A DNA stretch of 64,000 nt from Podospora pseudoanserina (GCF_035222485.1 NC_085923.1:3100001-3164000); one strand, 5' to 3'; positions 11,808-21,150 are shown, numbered from the stretch's first letter. Numbers and translations: made by a program. Notes: generated by a model from the letters alone, not told the origin.

Positions 11808-12301
11808 GTTGAAGACCTTTTGTGGGAGACAACGATGGAGGTGTTCCGGATGCTGAACTGGAGGTGTCAACGTTTTTGAACTTTTAGAGGGAATGAAGCA
11901 TTGTTCCAGGTATTTCTCTTAATCTTAGACATGAATTTAGGTTGTGAGTCTGTGACGAAGTTTTTGCAAGCCTCTGAACCTTATTATCTGAAGGTCCGGC
12001 CAAGATGTGCTCCAGTTTTCTGACCTTTCTGACGATTGGGCTTGTGGCTATTTGGTAGGCTCACAGACACTCCTTTCCACAACAAATTCCATGCAGAGAG
12101 TTCCGGAGCTGGAAAACTTTGTCACGAAAGCCATGTCTATTACTCTATTAATGTCGCTCCAATCCTTGGCGCTTTCCCAACATAGTGAGATTGCTCTATC
12201 ATGAATCAAATCGCTCGTGCCCTCCTCCTAAAGCCCCAAGAAGCGATTAGCAAATGGCTTTGCCTATTTATCAAGTAAACTCCGGCATACGTCTGGAAGT
12301 C
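11808..12301. other. Intergenic stretch, nothing recognised
   Basis: Normal composition, no long ORF and no repeat. It probably holds the 5' flank of the minus-strand polyQ gene. Confidence 0.4.
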
Positions 12302-12505
12302 TTAACTCCAAACTCGACGCAAGACTTCATGCTCCTCATCATCTGTTTCAAACTCCTGATACCAAGCAACAAGCGCAAAAGACACTATCGTCCAATATGA
12401 ACTGGACTCCCGGCGAACGTCCAATGGAGCCCGCGACTGAGGAGGTCTTGACATTTCGGCCATACGACTAGAAACAACGACTAAATCAGAAAAGGAGCGG
12501 ACCAT
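12302..12505 (-). CDS. Possible small hypothetical ORF, 67 aa
   Basis: An ATG-started frame (MVRSFSDLVVV) ending in an acidic then basic tail (ETDDEEHEVLRRVWS). No domain is recognised. It could be a final exon or a chance ORF. It is listed only because it lies in the same accessory strip and on the same strand as the acidic-tailed exons just to its right. Confidence 0.15.
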   Translation of the reverse strand: MVRSFSDLVVVSSRMAEMSRPPQSRAPLDVRRESSSYWTIVSFALVAWYQEFETDDEEHEVLRRVWS

Positions 12506-12732
12506 TAGGATCGGTTTCTGGGGGGGAACTCACCATAAGAACACAAAATACATTTTTGCCCCTCCTGAATCTAGCCGTATTCCGCGCTTTTGAGAATCCA
12601 AGTGACCAAGATACCACAGCCTCGTAAACATTTCCAGGAGTAAACAGATGGATCGCGGCCTAGGTTGAAGAATTAGCGACGACATGGAACATAATGGTTG
12701 GCAAGCTTTGACTAACTCCTGTTCATGGCGCT

Positions 12733-12874
12733 CTAAAAGACTGACTCCGCCTCCGAGTCGGAGATGTCGACGTAATTGTCTTCCCCTCTAACCAGGATGG
12801 AATCAAACAATTCGCCACTCATCAATTCACTCTCGAGAAGGACGAGCCCGATGGAGCTATGTCTGCTCTGGATT
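12733..12874 (-). CDS. Terminal exon of an acidic-tailed hypothetical protein (copy A)
   Basis: A last exon on the minus strand. Its acceptor is TTCGCAG, preceded by a perfect TACTAAC branch point (minus strand, 12890-12884). It begins with one base of a split codon, then encodes IQSRHSSIGLVLLES..., a segment GELFDSILVRGEDNY, and the tail ISDSEAESVF before the stop. Its last third matches copy B (13242-13356) in sequence, reading direction and intron phase: GEDNYVDISDSEAESVF against GEEDPYADSSDSEAESVV. Upstream exons are not resolved; the nearest ATG candidate upstream does not keep frame. It may therefore be a live paralogue with unseen 5' exons, or a remnant of a tandem duplication. Function unknown. 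Confidence 0.4.
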
Positions 12875-13241
12875 CTGCGAACAGTTAGTATAAGTAACTT
12901 GCAGGGGATGCCAAGGTACGGTGCGTCATGATAGTATAGGTTCACCAGTTGTCATTCAGAAAGATACCCAGGAAATGTTCCAATCACGACTTTTTAATCT
13001 AGATATACCAGCATGACCTACTTGAAATCACTTGCGGTGCATTATCTTGTCATTCTGTTACCTAAACCTCCCCGCTCTTCGTCTCAATACATGTAGGCAT
13101 CGACTACGAGCTTCACTTTCTCACACAAATGCTTGTCCTGTTCCACATGGTTTTATACTTCACATGCTCAGAAGAAACTTAGCGACTGTATGTAAAAGAA
13201 GTCGCTGGAATCAGCCTGTACTTGCGACTGTTGGCGGGACG
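12875..13241. other. Spacer between the two acidic-tail exons
   Basis: It contains the copy A intron and its unresolved upstream part. A plus-strand frame opens at 13032 but it runs antisense into the copy B exon and shows no domain. Nothing else seen. Confidence 0.35.
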
Positions 13242-13605
13242 CTAAACCACAGACTCAGCCTCCGAGTCAGAGGAGTCGGCATAGGGATCCTCTTCTCCAA
13301 TCATCAGGGGGTTGAACAGTGAGTGCTCCATGGTATTGATTTCGACCGCAACGATCCTTATTGAGCACTGACGGCCAATAACCTTAGAACATCGAAATCA
13401 ACTACTGGTTAGAATTGATACACGACTTTATAGAAAAGATCGCGAGGCCACGCGCTCAGGTGAAGGGTACGTACCGGCGCCGGAAGGCAGCCTCAGCCGT
13501 AGGAGCGAAGAATTGGGTGGGGTTGCTTGAGAAGGAGCGCGTTGGGGTTCGCGGAGGTGGCGATTTGTTGCCAGGCTGCAGAGGCGAGGGTGGCCAGCTT
13601 GGAAT
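13242..13605 (-). CDS. Acidic-tailed hypothetical protein (copy B), 3' two exons
   Basis: Two exons are supported. The last, 13242-13356, encodes IVAVEINTMEHSLFNPL, then MIGEEDPYADSS, then DSEAESVV and a stop. The one before it ends at 13475 with donor GTACGT and reads SFSSNPTQFFAPTAEAAFRR just before the junction. The split Arg codon (CG|G) joins the two in frame, and the intron (13357-13474, 118 nt) ends CAATAAG. The open frame extends right to 13605; the true start is unresolved. A TATATAA box on the minus strand at 13911-13905 suggests transcription starts near 13880, so one or more 5' exons probably lie at 13600-13870. The product would be small, with a Ser/Pro-rich N-terminal part and an acidic tail. 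I do not recognise the family, but the FFAPTAEAAFRRR...VVE-N-M-HPLFNPL-type block looks conserved rather than random. Confidence 0.5.
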
Positions 13606-13904
13606 TCAGTTGTAGATGGTACCTTAGGCCTGATGACAATGTAGGTGTCGGGTTTGATGATGATGTTCCTAACAGGTCTGATTTAGTGGTAATGTGAGTG
13701 TCAGATATTTGGAGATGTGTGCGCTTGCGAGGCGGGAGAAACAAAGCCAGAAGAGGAGATAAAAGCCAACTTCTTCATGGAGGCCGGCAGAGAGTTGACC
13801 AGTAGCCTGGCGCGTCCTGACGCGAGATGGCCACCTCGACGCGGTTGTTCTTTGGGGCTCTCTTTGGGTGGTTGCTCTAAATGCAAAGCTTGACGCCGAC
13901 TTCG

Positions 13905-13911
13905 TTATATA
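13905..13911 (-). promoter_or_regulatory. Candidate TATA box
   Basis: TATATAA on the minus strand, about 300 bp upstream of the copy B exons. It is assigned to that gene only by position and orientation. Confidence 0.3.
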
Positions 13912-14732
13912 TTGCGAGCCTATGCTATCATTCGCTCCTTCCGTCCAAAGTTTGATGTTGAATTGACTCTTCCCCTAAGATTACCCTGGTTTACCTTGTG
14001 GAAAAGAATCAAGTTGAAACTCCTAACCCGGACTCCGAATCTCTCTTTCCCTCTGGCCTAATCGCGCTTATCAACAAATCTTCATAAAAAAACTTATATA
14101 AATTGATAAAGAAAGGAACGGATTTTGATCACGAGGTCAATAAGAGGTACCCAAATGCCTGATTCTGAAATTGATCTACATTTCTTTAATCCCGAATTTA
14201 CGGATGGAGCGATTGCAAACTCCAGCATTTCCAAATATTGTCGCCAACAAGGAGTTAACATAGAGGATTATATATCCGAAGGCTCTCAATCGTGTGCAAT
14301 CATGTCTGGCTGAATTTCGGATGGTGAGCCGTGCAAATGGGTGGTGGTTCAAGTACCCTAACCCCGGTTGCTTTGAAGGCGTGTGATTGGTCAGCACGCA
14401 GAAACCAATAACAAAGGCTGAGGGTTTCAAATAAGGTAACTCTAGGAGGATGGGCTCACATCTTTGCGCCGTGGCTTCATGACGTGCCAGTAGAGCACGG
14501 GTCCTGCCAAACTTGTAGACACTTTCAAAGTTTAGGTAAGCCTTCAATCAAGTTAAGCGTTTGCTATTCCAGTTAAAACCAGGTGGTCGATGTGCCAAGC
14601 CAAGTTATGCCGGCCTTCGGCTTGTTTAAATCACCTGCAAAATGCGACCTGTCAGGTATCTTTTCTCTCCCACAAACTTCCAAAATACAGGTCCACTATT
14701 TACACCAACATTTCAAAGTTTTGAAGCTCAGC
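13912..14732. other. Accessory intergenic region
   Basis: No convincing gene. A short plus-strand ATG frame at 14155-14313 (MPDSEIDLHFFNPEF, 52 aa) has plausible composition but no recognisable domain and no support for being spliced to anything. Confidence 0.3.
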
Positions 14733-15068
14733 ATGGAACCCTCACGTTCGCCTTTCCCTCATTTCCAAGAGCTCTTCGACGCCGAACAGCAAAAGCTCAA
14801 TGTCATCGAAAAGAAAAGCAAAAAGCTCAGGAAGATAGCACTCTGCATCGATGAGATGGGTACGAAAGTCCTTGTTCAAACCTATAATATCCGATAGGAG
14901 TACTTGTCCGAATTCTCTCCCCGATATGACAGTCTCGATAAGCTTAAGGAGGATGCCATGGTGTTTTGTCATGCCGTCTGCGACAGCATGGAACTTGCGG
15001 CTAGAGTAACATCAACCGTGGCACAAGCCACGTCTGTTTTGCCTGAGAAGGTTGCCAAGTCAAGATAA
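14733..15068 (+). pseudogene. Hypothetical helical protein, broken by an in-frame TAG
   Basis: From ATG 14733 the frame reads MEPSRSPFPHFQELFDAEQQ and a helical, Lys-rich stretch (LNVIEKKSKKLRKIALCIDEM). It meets TAG at 14895-14897 and then continues in the same frame for 56 more sensible codons (EYLSEFSPRYDSLDKLKEDAMV, CHAVCDSMELAARVTSTVAQ) to TAA at 15066. Sequence on both sides of the TAG looks like one protein, so a CAG-to-TAG (or TGG-to-TAG) change is the simple reading, in line with RIP-type mutation near repeats. A GTACGA...GATAG intron removing the stop was considered, but it does not restore frame. No family recognised. The region downstream to 15240 is unassigned. Confidence 0.45.
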
Positions 15069-15239
15069 TGCATCGACTCGCTGTGTGAAAACGGATGGTC
15101 TAATAGAAGAGACAAACCACTGGAGATAATGTGGGATGGCTTAACCGATGCCTATGTAGGGGGGAGGTGCTTAGAAATATATTGGACGATATGGATAGAC
15201 GGTTACGCCTCCGGAGGAGTGTTGCCATGCGCGACGCTA

Positions 15240-15690
15240 TTTATTAGATCGTACTGTTTTACTTTAGTTATTTCCGCGAAGATAATATACGGATTATACC
15301 TAAGGTGAATCAGGGTTTAGTAACGGGCTGGTAGAGATGAAGTATACCCGAACTTTTCATTTTTCGGCTTTACCTTACAGCTATATTATTAGTAAAGTAA
15401 ATATAAGACTATTATTTTGGCTAGGTAATATATAAATATCGAGAAGAAAGGAAGTAATATGTATCTAGTTTACAAAGGGATTTAAAAAAAAACTTAAAGA
15501 ATAAAAATGAAATACTAAATTTAACATTTATTAATAAATCTAAACTAAAATAATAATATAATTTTCGATAACTCTAACTTATATAATGAACCCCGGTAAT
15601 GAACATTATTAATAGTTATAACTTTTCTTTATAAAGTCCAATAACCGATAGTATTAAGTAAGTTAAATAAATATATATAAGGAATCAAAT
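15240..15690. repeat. AT-rich, partly RIP-mutated relic
   Basis: Composition shifts sharply to AT with few CpA/TpG, as in the left 9 kb, but no coding block can be read. It abuts the solo LTR. It is probably an old repeat fragment of unknown class. Confidence 0.45.
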
Positions 15691-16046
15691 TGTGATAAAC
15701 CCCTATCCAGAACCTCTTAAAGGGATACTGGTTGAAGGCACTTCTGAACAATCCTGGTTCGGTACAGCTAAACAGTGTACAACAAATAGCTTATCTCAAT
15801 CACAACAGTCTAGATACCAACGATTGTGATTTGTATTGCATACTGCGGAACTGTCTATCTACACCAGCCAGTTCCTCCGTATATATAGACCTTGATCCGC
15901 CAGGTACCTCCGTACCTGGCTCACCTCTGCTAAGAGGTGAGCCTCGCATTACCCTGCAGCCCCGCCGTTGTGCCTTTCTTCCCTGGTTGGCTACCCCGGC
16001 CCACTGCAGTCTCCGCTCGGTCTTGCTATATGGTTGATCTGTAACA
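15691..16046 (-). repeat. Solo LTR of the chromovirus family
   Basis: 356 bp bounded by TG...CA and colinear with the LTR at 9314-9735 (shared CACTTCTGAACAATCCTGGT, GCGGAACT-TCTATCTA, CCTCCGTATATATAGA, CAGGTACCTCCGTACCT). It lacks the extra GCTTACCA/AGTGAGCC modules of that copy. There is no internal element sequence on either side. Flanks TCAAA and TCAAT are a possible imperfect target duplication. It has largely escaped RIP. It lies about 65 bp downstream of the PARG stop codon. Confidence 0.8.
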
Positions 16047-16111
16047 TCAATAAATCAATAAATAACTTACGGCTTCCTATAAAGGATTACTAAAATACTA
16101 TTATCACTTAA

Positions 16112-17521
16112 TTACTTTCTCTTCTCTAACCACTCTAGAGTTTGGCCTCGCGAGAGGGCTTGCGGTAACTCCATCAAAAGCTTCCTCATGGACACTGTTC
16201 CCAGCATAGTGAACTTCAGCGTCTGCCCTACGTCTTCCAGCTTCCGGGCGAATGCTTGTAGCTCATAATCACAAACAACCGTAAGGTTTACCCCAACCAT
16301 CGTTGAAGCGAGCCACAGCAATAACATCTTGACTTCCGGGTCGCCACCAAAAGCTCCACAGCCCCATGGACCGGTTTTGATCTCGGATATGGTACCGTCC
16401 AAGCTTGAAGAAAACGCCGTATACGCTTTTGCTATTTCCCGTTCCATATTCCTCGGGTCCAAATCGGCAAGTCTCCCATCATTCACCAGATCCAGTTCTA
16501 GAGCATCCATAAAAAGCATCGTCCGGAACTTCCAAGCTGCATCACCACCCTGTTGAGGATCCAACATACTTCCAACAATGATATCTCTTCCCTTGCCAAC
16601 AATATTGACCATAGCCTGTGCCCCACGCACCTTTAGCACCTGTTCATCTCCAAGTGGCGGGGTAAACAAGACAATAGGACACGCTTCAGGCGATATCCCA
16701 ACATGAACCTCCTCCTGAGTAGCAGACTGCCCAAACCCAACGACCCTGTTTGCCGAGATCACCACAGCTTGTCCATCGCCATCACCCACTCCTAGGCTAC
16801 CCGGCAAAGTGTCATATGTCTCCACCACCACGACCTTCAGTTCACTAAGTGGTCGATCTTGCGCAAATATCTCGTCGTAGTTCTCTGGCAAGGAATGCAA
16901 AGAATATTCCACAACCCAACCGTCCATTTTCTTCTCGTCACAAAGAACATCCCCAAAGTACAGCATCAAGGCCCGGAGATATACCCTCACGGCAACAGGA
17001 TGCCTCTGCTGAGAAGAATACCATATCCCAAAGTCGTGCGTCCCGTCGTCGTCCCGAAATGGTGGTAAACTCAGTGTGCGGAGAAATTGGTGCACAACCA
17101 AGCAAGCTATTTGCCTGCGGGAGAAGGGCAAGCTGTAATTCTCCCTGCTGAGCACAGGGATTCGGCCGTTCTGAAACAGACCTGGCATTTGTAGCGCTAT
17201 ATCCACGATACGAGGCCATACTTTTGCGAAGAAGACCTCGGCAGTGTCGAACGACGTGGCGATTGCATCTATTAGAAGCTCATAATCCCCCGCTGGCTGT
17301 GATGTTGCGCGCAGAATGACAGATATTGTGTCCAGAATGTCGACTAATCCAGTAGTAGAGTTGACAGGCCGGCAGAGGATTGCCTCGAGGACGGGCCAGA
17401 ATGGGACTTGTCCATTCTCGTCCTCGGCTTGATCACCTGTTGGGTGGAGGCTGAAGCGGTCGGTGCATTTGTATTCGGGGGAGAAAGGGAGGAGGTAGAA
17501 TTTGGGGTGTGGTGGTGACAT
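16112..17521 (-). CDS. Poly(ADP-ribose) glycohydrolase (PARG) family
   Basis: Single-exon gene, 469 residues from ATG 17521 (MSPPHPKFYLLPFSPEY); the frame is open further upstream but only with non-ATG codons. The C-terminal half carries the PARG macrodomain fold: NRVVGFGQSATQEEVHV with the Gln-Glu-Glu signature at residues 269-271, PIVLFTPPL, and TGPWGCGAFGGDPEVK, which matches the TGNWGCGAFGGD block of animal PARG. The family removes poly(ADP-ribose) from proteins, and the second Glu of the signature is catalytic. The N-terminal 200 residues resemble the helical PARG accessory domain (PFSRRQIACLVVHQF; family form LSRRQVACLLANAF). Odd point: the usual GGG before QEE is GFG and the loop between them is about three residues shorter than in animal enzymes. 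It shares an approximately 790-bp divergent promoter with the Rei1-like gene. The solo LTR lies just downstream. Confidence 0.9.
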   Translation of the reverse strand: MSPPHPKFYLLPFSPEYKCTDRFSLHPTGDQAEDENGQVPFWPVLEAILCRPVNSTTGLVDILDTISVILRATSQPAGDYELLIDAIATSFDTAEVFFAKVWPRIVDIALQMPGLFQNGRIPVLSRENYSLPFSRRQIACLVVHQFLRTLSLPPFRDDDGTHDFGIWYSSQQRHPVAVRVYLRALMLYFGDVLCDEKKMDGWVVEYSLHSLPENYDEIFAQDRPLSELKVVVVETYDTLPGSLGVGDGDGQAVVISANRVVGFGQSATQEEVHVGISPEACPIVLFTPPLGDEQVLKVRGAQAMVNIVGKGRDIIVGSMLDPQQGGDAAWKFRTMLFMDALELDLVNDGRLADLDPRNMEREIAKAYTAFSSSLDGTISEIKTGPWGCGAFGGDPEVKMLLLWLASTMVGVNLTVVCDYELQAFARKLEDVGQTLKFTMLGTVSMRKLLMELPQALSRGQTLEWLEKRK

Positions 17522-18311
17522 TTCGGGGCTTCTGAACTGACGGCGATCTGCCAGTGTTTGGGTAGACAATCTAGACCCAGGCTCAGAGGGAAGGAAGCTT
17601 GTCGACACCCGCGCGGGGGAGCCGCTGATTGCACAGCCACGACCCTTAACCCGAGTGTGAGTCACAGAACGCACAGAACAGTCCAGGAAGTCAATGGCGT
17701 TTGTTACGGAGAAATAATAGCTCAAGAAGGAGTTTTCCTCATTGGAAGCCAAATATACAATGGTCTAAGATGATGCTGGAGAGTTCGAGCTACGTCTCTG
17801 GTCACAGGGTAGGCAAGGGTTAGGGTTGTATAATGAGTTGTTATCTGCTTGTGCCCAATGCAATTTCCCACAATAACTGTACACTCAATTTCTTTGCAAA
17901 AGGTATCACTGGCTAATTCAACTACTACTATCAATTTCAGCACTGGTGAGCTCCCTTGCGATGATTTCCTCCTCAACTGGTGTGAACTGGTGATGCTTCG
18001 AATTCATGATGAATCATTTCCATTGTGCAGCCCTTTCATTGGTCAGAAGCACAACTCGGTGGCGATGCAGTATGCCGCTTCACCACATTTGGCTAGCACG
18101 ATCCCGGTGTAAGCCGCTTGGACAACCGATTCACACGATCATGGTCCATCTTTCAAGCAAGTGTAGGGATATAAAACAAGTAGAGCATCACTTCAGGCAG
18201 AAACTCGGACTATCATCTTCACAAGGCATCACCACTTTGCCATCACCAGCAGCTGCACCCAGCAGACCACACCACCCTACTCACTCCAGCACCAACACCT
18301 CCCTGATACTC
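17522..18311. other. Divergent promoter region, PARG and Rei1-like gene
   Basis: No gene of its own. It contains a TATAAAA box for the rightward gene and a CA/CT-rich stretch typical of a fungal 5' leader. Confidence 0.5.
18170..18176 (+). promoter_or_regulatory. Candidate TATA box of the Rei1-like gene
   Basis: TATAAAA, about 140 bp upstream of ATG 18312. It is followed by a pyrimidine-rich/CA-rich leader. It argues against the earlier in-frame ATGs at 18006 and 18141 being the start. Confidence 0.4.
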
Positions 18312-19301
18312 ATGCCAGACACTGCAACTGCCACAACCACCACAGCGACTACCACCAACATGGCTCTATCAAGCTCACCGAACAGTCGGGCATCAACCCC
18401 TGAGAGTAATCTCTCCCATTCCACCATACCACCATTCATCCCGGGCCAATGTCTCTTTTGTCTCCATCTATCATCATCCTTCCTCGACGGCATAGAGCAC
18501 ATGCAAAGGTCCCACGGGCTATTCATCCCACATCGACAACTATTTTCTACCGAAAACCTCGAGGCTTTATTTGAACACCTCCATCTCATCATCTTCGAAT
18601 ACCACGAATGCATCAAATGCGGGACAACAAGATCCTCAGTGCAAGCGATGCAGCAGCACATGACCGGCAAGCCAGGGCACTGCACATTTGACATCTCGGA
18701 CCCAGAATCCGAGTTTGCCGAACTCTATCGCGGTTTATTGGAGGGACGAGAAACAGACGGCCAGAAAGGTGACCAAGAGAGCACTTCCAATCCTTGGAAT
18801 CAGGCTCGGGCAGTTCAAGTTGATGAAGATTCACTTCGGTTACCCTCGGGGAGGATAATATCAAAGAAATCATCCGTGATGCTACCATCACCTTCAGCGA
18901 CGAATGCTTCTCGGTTGCGACACAACCGGACTCGGGTATCAGCTGCTGCCGCGGAGATAAGATACGCCATGGGAGAAGAGTCTAGCGATAACGAGGAGGA
19001 GCCGGTCCAGCCAAGCAACTCGGAGACAACACCAGGCGCGCAAGTGGTTTTATCAAAGAGGGAAAGGAAGCGGGCAAGGGACATGGAGGCATATCAATTG
19101 ACGCGGATGAGCGCGAATGATCGGACAAGCTTGATGCACCTGCCTGTGTCTCAGCAACGGGCCTTACTGGCAACCCAGCAGAGACACCAGGAGAAGATGC
19201 AGACTGAGGAAAGAAGACAGCGGGCAAAGATTGATCGGAAGGGCAACAAGAATTTGTATGCGTACTGGAATACCGAGACGCCGGTTTATCTGTGTGGATA
19301 G
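18312..19301 (+). CDS. Rei1/Reh1-like C2H2 zinc-finger protein, short form
   Basis: 329 residues from ATG 18312, chosen because the TATA box and leader-like sequence lie just before it; the frame is open back to 18006. After a Thr-rich N-terminus come two C2H2 fingers: C47-x2-C50...H63-x4-H68 in CLFCLHLSSSFLDGIEHM and C100-x2-C103...H116-x6-H123 in CIKCGTTRSSVQAMQQHM followed by GKPGHC. The block FIPHRQLF...LEALFEHLHLII, the EFAELY motif and RLPSGRIISKKSS are those of the Rei1/ZNF622 family, cytoplasmic factors that help recycle 60S pre-ribosome export factors. The C-terminus is Arg/Gln-rich. The canonical N-terminal fingers of Rei1 are absent, so this is a short paralogue or divergent member, not obviously the essential Rei1. 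Family call is firm, role inferred. Confidence 0.75.
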   Translation: MPDTATATTTTATTTNMALSSSPNSRASTPESNLSHSTIPPFIPGQCLFCLHLSSSFLDGIEHMQRSHGLFIPHRQLFSTENLEALFEHLHLIIFEYHECIKCGTTRSSVQAMQQHMTGKPGHCTFDISDPESEFAELYRGLLEGRETDGQKGDQESTSNPWNQARAVQVDEDSLRLPSGRIISKKSSVMLPSPSATNASRLRHNRTRVSAAAAEIRYAMGEESSDNEEEPVQPSNSETTPGAQVVLSKRERKRARDMEAYQLTRMSANDRTSLMHLPVSQQRALLATQQRHQEKMQTEERRQRAKIDRKGNKNLYAYWNTETPVYLCG

Positions 19302-19420
19302 GGGCTTGGGTATATCATGCAGCACCACGTAGCAGATAGTAATTCGCCCTTCGGTGTCCGAAGCCATATGCAACCAAGTTCATTCCCCGGCCGCATAAAC
19401 TCCCACGGCTTGTCCACACC

Positions 19421-20131
19421 TCAAAACACCCCCGGAACAAACCTCGCCGTCCTCGAATGCCACCCCTCCCACTCCCCCCCAAACTTTGTTCTCAACATCT
19501 CCTCCTCCTGCCTAACCCTAGTCCAAACCGCCCCGAGCACAACCGACACCCCCACCGGCGCCAACGACCACCCCAAATCCCTCAACCACTTGTACCACCT
19601 CTCCGACGCCCAGCAGCTCACCACCCCGTCCACCCTCGCCATGAGCGCGATATTGCAAAAAATCAAAACCACCACGCCGGTGTAACTGGGGTGCTGAACA
19701 TATCTGTACAGCCCTGTTGTTTTGAGCCTATCCGGCTCGGCAAGCGCAAAGGTGAAGTTTTTGCCTAGGGAGGCGTATGATGCTAAGCGGAGGGGGACTC
19801 CAACGCAGAGGATGAGCGCTAACGGGATGGCGGTTGAGGGGGACCAAGTTACCAGGTCTGGGTTAAGGTGACGGCATTGGTTTGGTGGGAGGGCAGGGTA
19901 GAGGTAGGCGAGGCGGGCGGAGAGGAGGGTTAGGAGGCCGAGGGGGGAGAGCATGATTTTGGTGGCGTGTTTGTCCGTTATGTGGCAGGTTGTGAGGGAG
20001 TCGGATTTGGAGCGGGTTGGGGGGTTGGGGTTGGGGTTGGGTTGTCGGCAGGCGAAGTATGTGCCTATTGTTGAGGCTAGGAAGGAAAAGGCGAGGGCTG
20101 CTTGGGAGAGAGAGGGGAGTGGGGGGAGCAT
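19421..20131 (-). CDS. Isoprenylcysteine carboxyl methyltransferase (ICMT)-family membrane protein
   Basis: 236 residues from ATG 20131 (MLPPLPSLSQAALAFSF); upstream frame has no ATG. It has several hydrophobic segments: an N-terminal one around residues 8-27, a pair around 60-80 and 102-118, and later ones around 150-200. The catalytic C-terminal block is typical of ICMT/Ste14 and related PEMT-like enzymes: LGKNFTFALAEPDRLKTTGL, then YRYVQHPSYTG, then RQEEEMLRTKFGGEWEGWHS and a terminal RTARFVPGVF. The family transfers methyl from S-adenosylmethionine to membrane-linked substrates at the ER. The LxxxGlYryvRHPsY block and the EE...F...Y-W box are the cofactor and membrane contact sites. Whether it is the a-factor/Ras enzyme or one of the fungal paralogues cannot be told from sequence alone. 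It is convergent with the Rei1-like gene (119 bp apart). Confidence 0.8.
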   Translation of the reverse strand: MLPPLPSLSQAALAFSFLASTIGTYFACRQPNPNPNPPTRSKSDSLTTCHITDKHATKIMLSPLGLLTLLSARLAYLYPALPPNQCRHLNPDLVTWSPSTAIPLALILCVGVPLRLASYASLGKNFTFALAEPDRLKTTGLYRYVQHPSYTGVVVLIFCNIALMARVDGVVSCWASERWYKWLRDLGWSLAPVGVSVVLGAVWTRVRQEEEMLRTKFGGEWEGWHSRTARFVPGVF

Positions 20132-20929
20132 GGCTGGTGATTTTATGATTGCGTTATGGGGTTTCGGGTGTTTTGGTTTTGCGGGGTTCAATTATTCATG
20201 ATTATGAGATGGAATATGGAGGACGGTGGTTAGTGAGAAGAGCCGGAAAGTGAGGTGAAAACCATTGCAAATCCTGCCGGATCGTCCGGTCGTGTGGAAG
20301 AGATCAGCTGCAGGCTGTGCGGGAGATGCCGACGTCATGTCACAGAGGGAGGCACAGCTTAGGCCACTTTGATGGCCTTGGTTAAACAGCAGCTTGGCAA
20401 CCAAAGTCGCTCAAGAATTAGACATTATACCGAGAAAACAGCATTAAATACCTAGAAGGCGGATCAACAGCTGAGAGTCTAAGCGGGAAAATAAGTCCCG
20501 TGATGTGTATGTTGCTTTGTTCGCAAATCTCAATGGCTGCGGTTGCGGTTGAAGTGTCGTTGAATTAAGGTTCTATTTTTGGGGTCGAGCGTGCCAAGCC
20601 GCTAGGGAAACGTCCTGCGGCGGTTTTATTGGTTCCTTGGACAACCGCTGCATGTAGTATAATACTCCTGAAAATTAGCCCCTGAAATACCCCTGGAAAG
20701 ACCATGAAAAAATAACCATCTCATATGTGTCATTACAAACAATTGGTAGCCAGTAGCCCAAAGTTCAGACGTTCAAGGAAGGGTCCCAAATCGCCATCAA
20801 AGCTTCCATGCCACCCATATATCCCTGAAGTGCCGGATCATGTTTGATGATAGTACCCGAATTATTGCTTTCCGCCCAAGAGAGTGCAGGTCCTTCCAAG
20901 ATGAATCTGTTCATAGGGGCCTGTTTCCA

Positions 20930-20986
20930 AAAAGGGTCTGTGTTCAGAAAGGGATCTGTGTTCAGAAAGGGATCTGTGTTCAAAGT
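20930..20986. repeat. 18-bp minisatellite, about 3 copies
   Basis: Unit AAAGGGATCTGTGTTCAG; the first copy lacks one base and the third ends in a variant. Flanked by ordinary sequence. Confidence 0.8.
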
Positions 20987-21077
20987 GCGCCTGTTCCAAA
21001 AATGTGGTGTTTTTAGAACGAGGCTCTTGTCTTCATTTTTTCCTCTTTCCAAGGAATAGAAGACCCATCACAACGAA

Positions 21078-21150
21078 AAAAAGAAGAAGGAAAAAAAGAA
21101 AAAAAGAAAAAAAGAAGAAGGAAAAAAAGAAAAAAAGAAAAGAAAAAAAA
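21078..21150 (+). repeat. Polypurine A/AAG tract
   Basis: About 70 bp made almost only of A with interspersed G (units of AAAAAAAG and AAGAAGG). Confidence 0.85.

Noticed and set aside
14851-14897. Intron GTACGA...GATAG removing the TAG in the 14.7-kb gene
   Set aside because: The splice would change phase and meet a stop shortly after; the unspliced frame is the coding-like one on both sides.
18006-18311. N-terminal extension of the Rei1-like frame
   Set aside because: A TATA box and leader-like sequence lie within it, and the translated extension is not protein-like.
20765-21052. Minus-strand frame with an NTDPFL peptide repeat
   Set aside because: No ATG; the repeat is a DNA minisatellite read in one frame.
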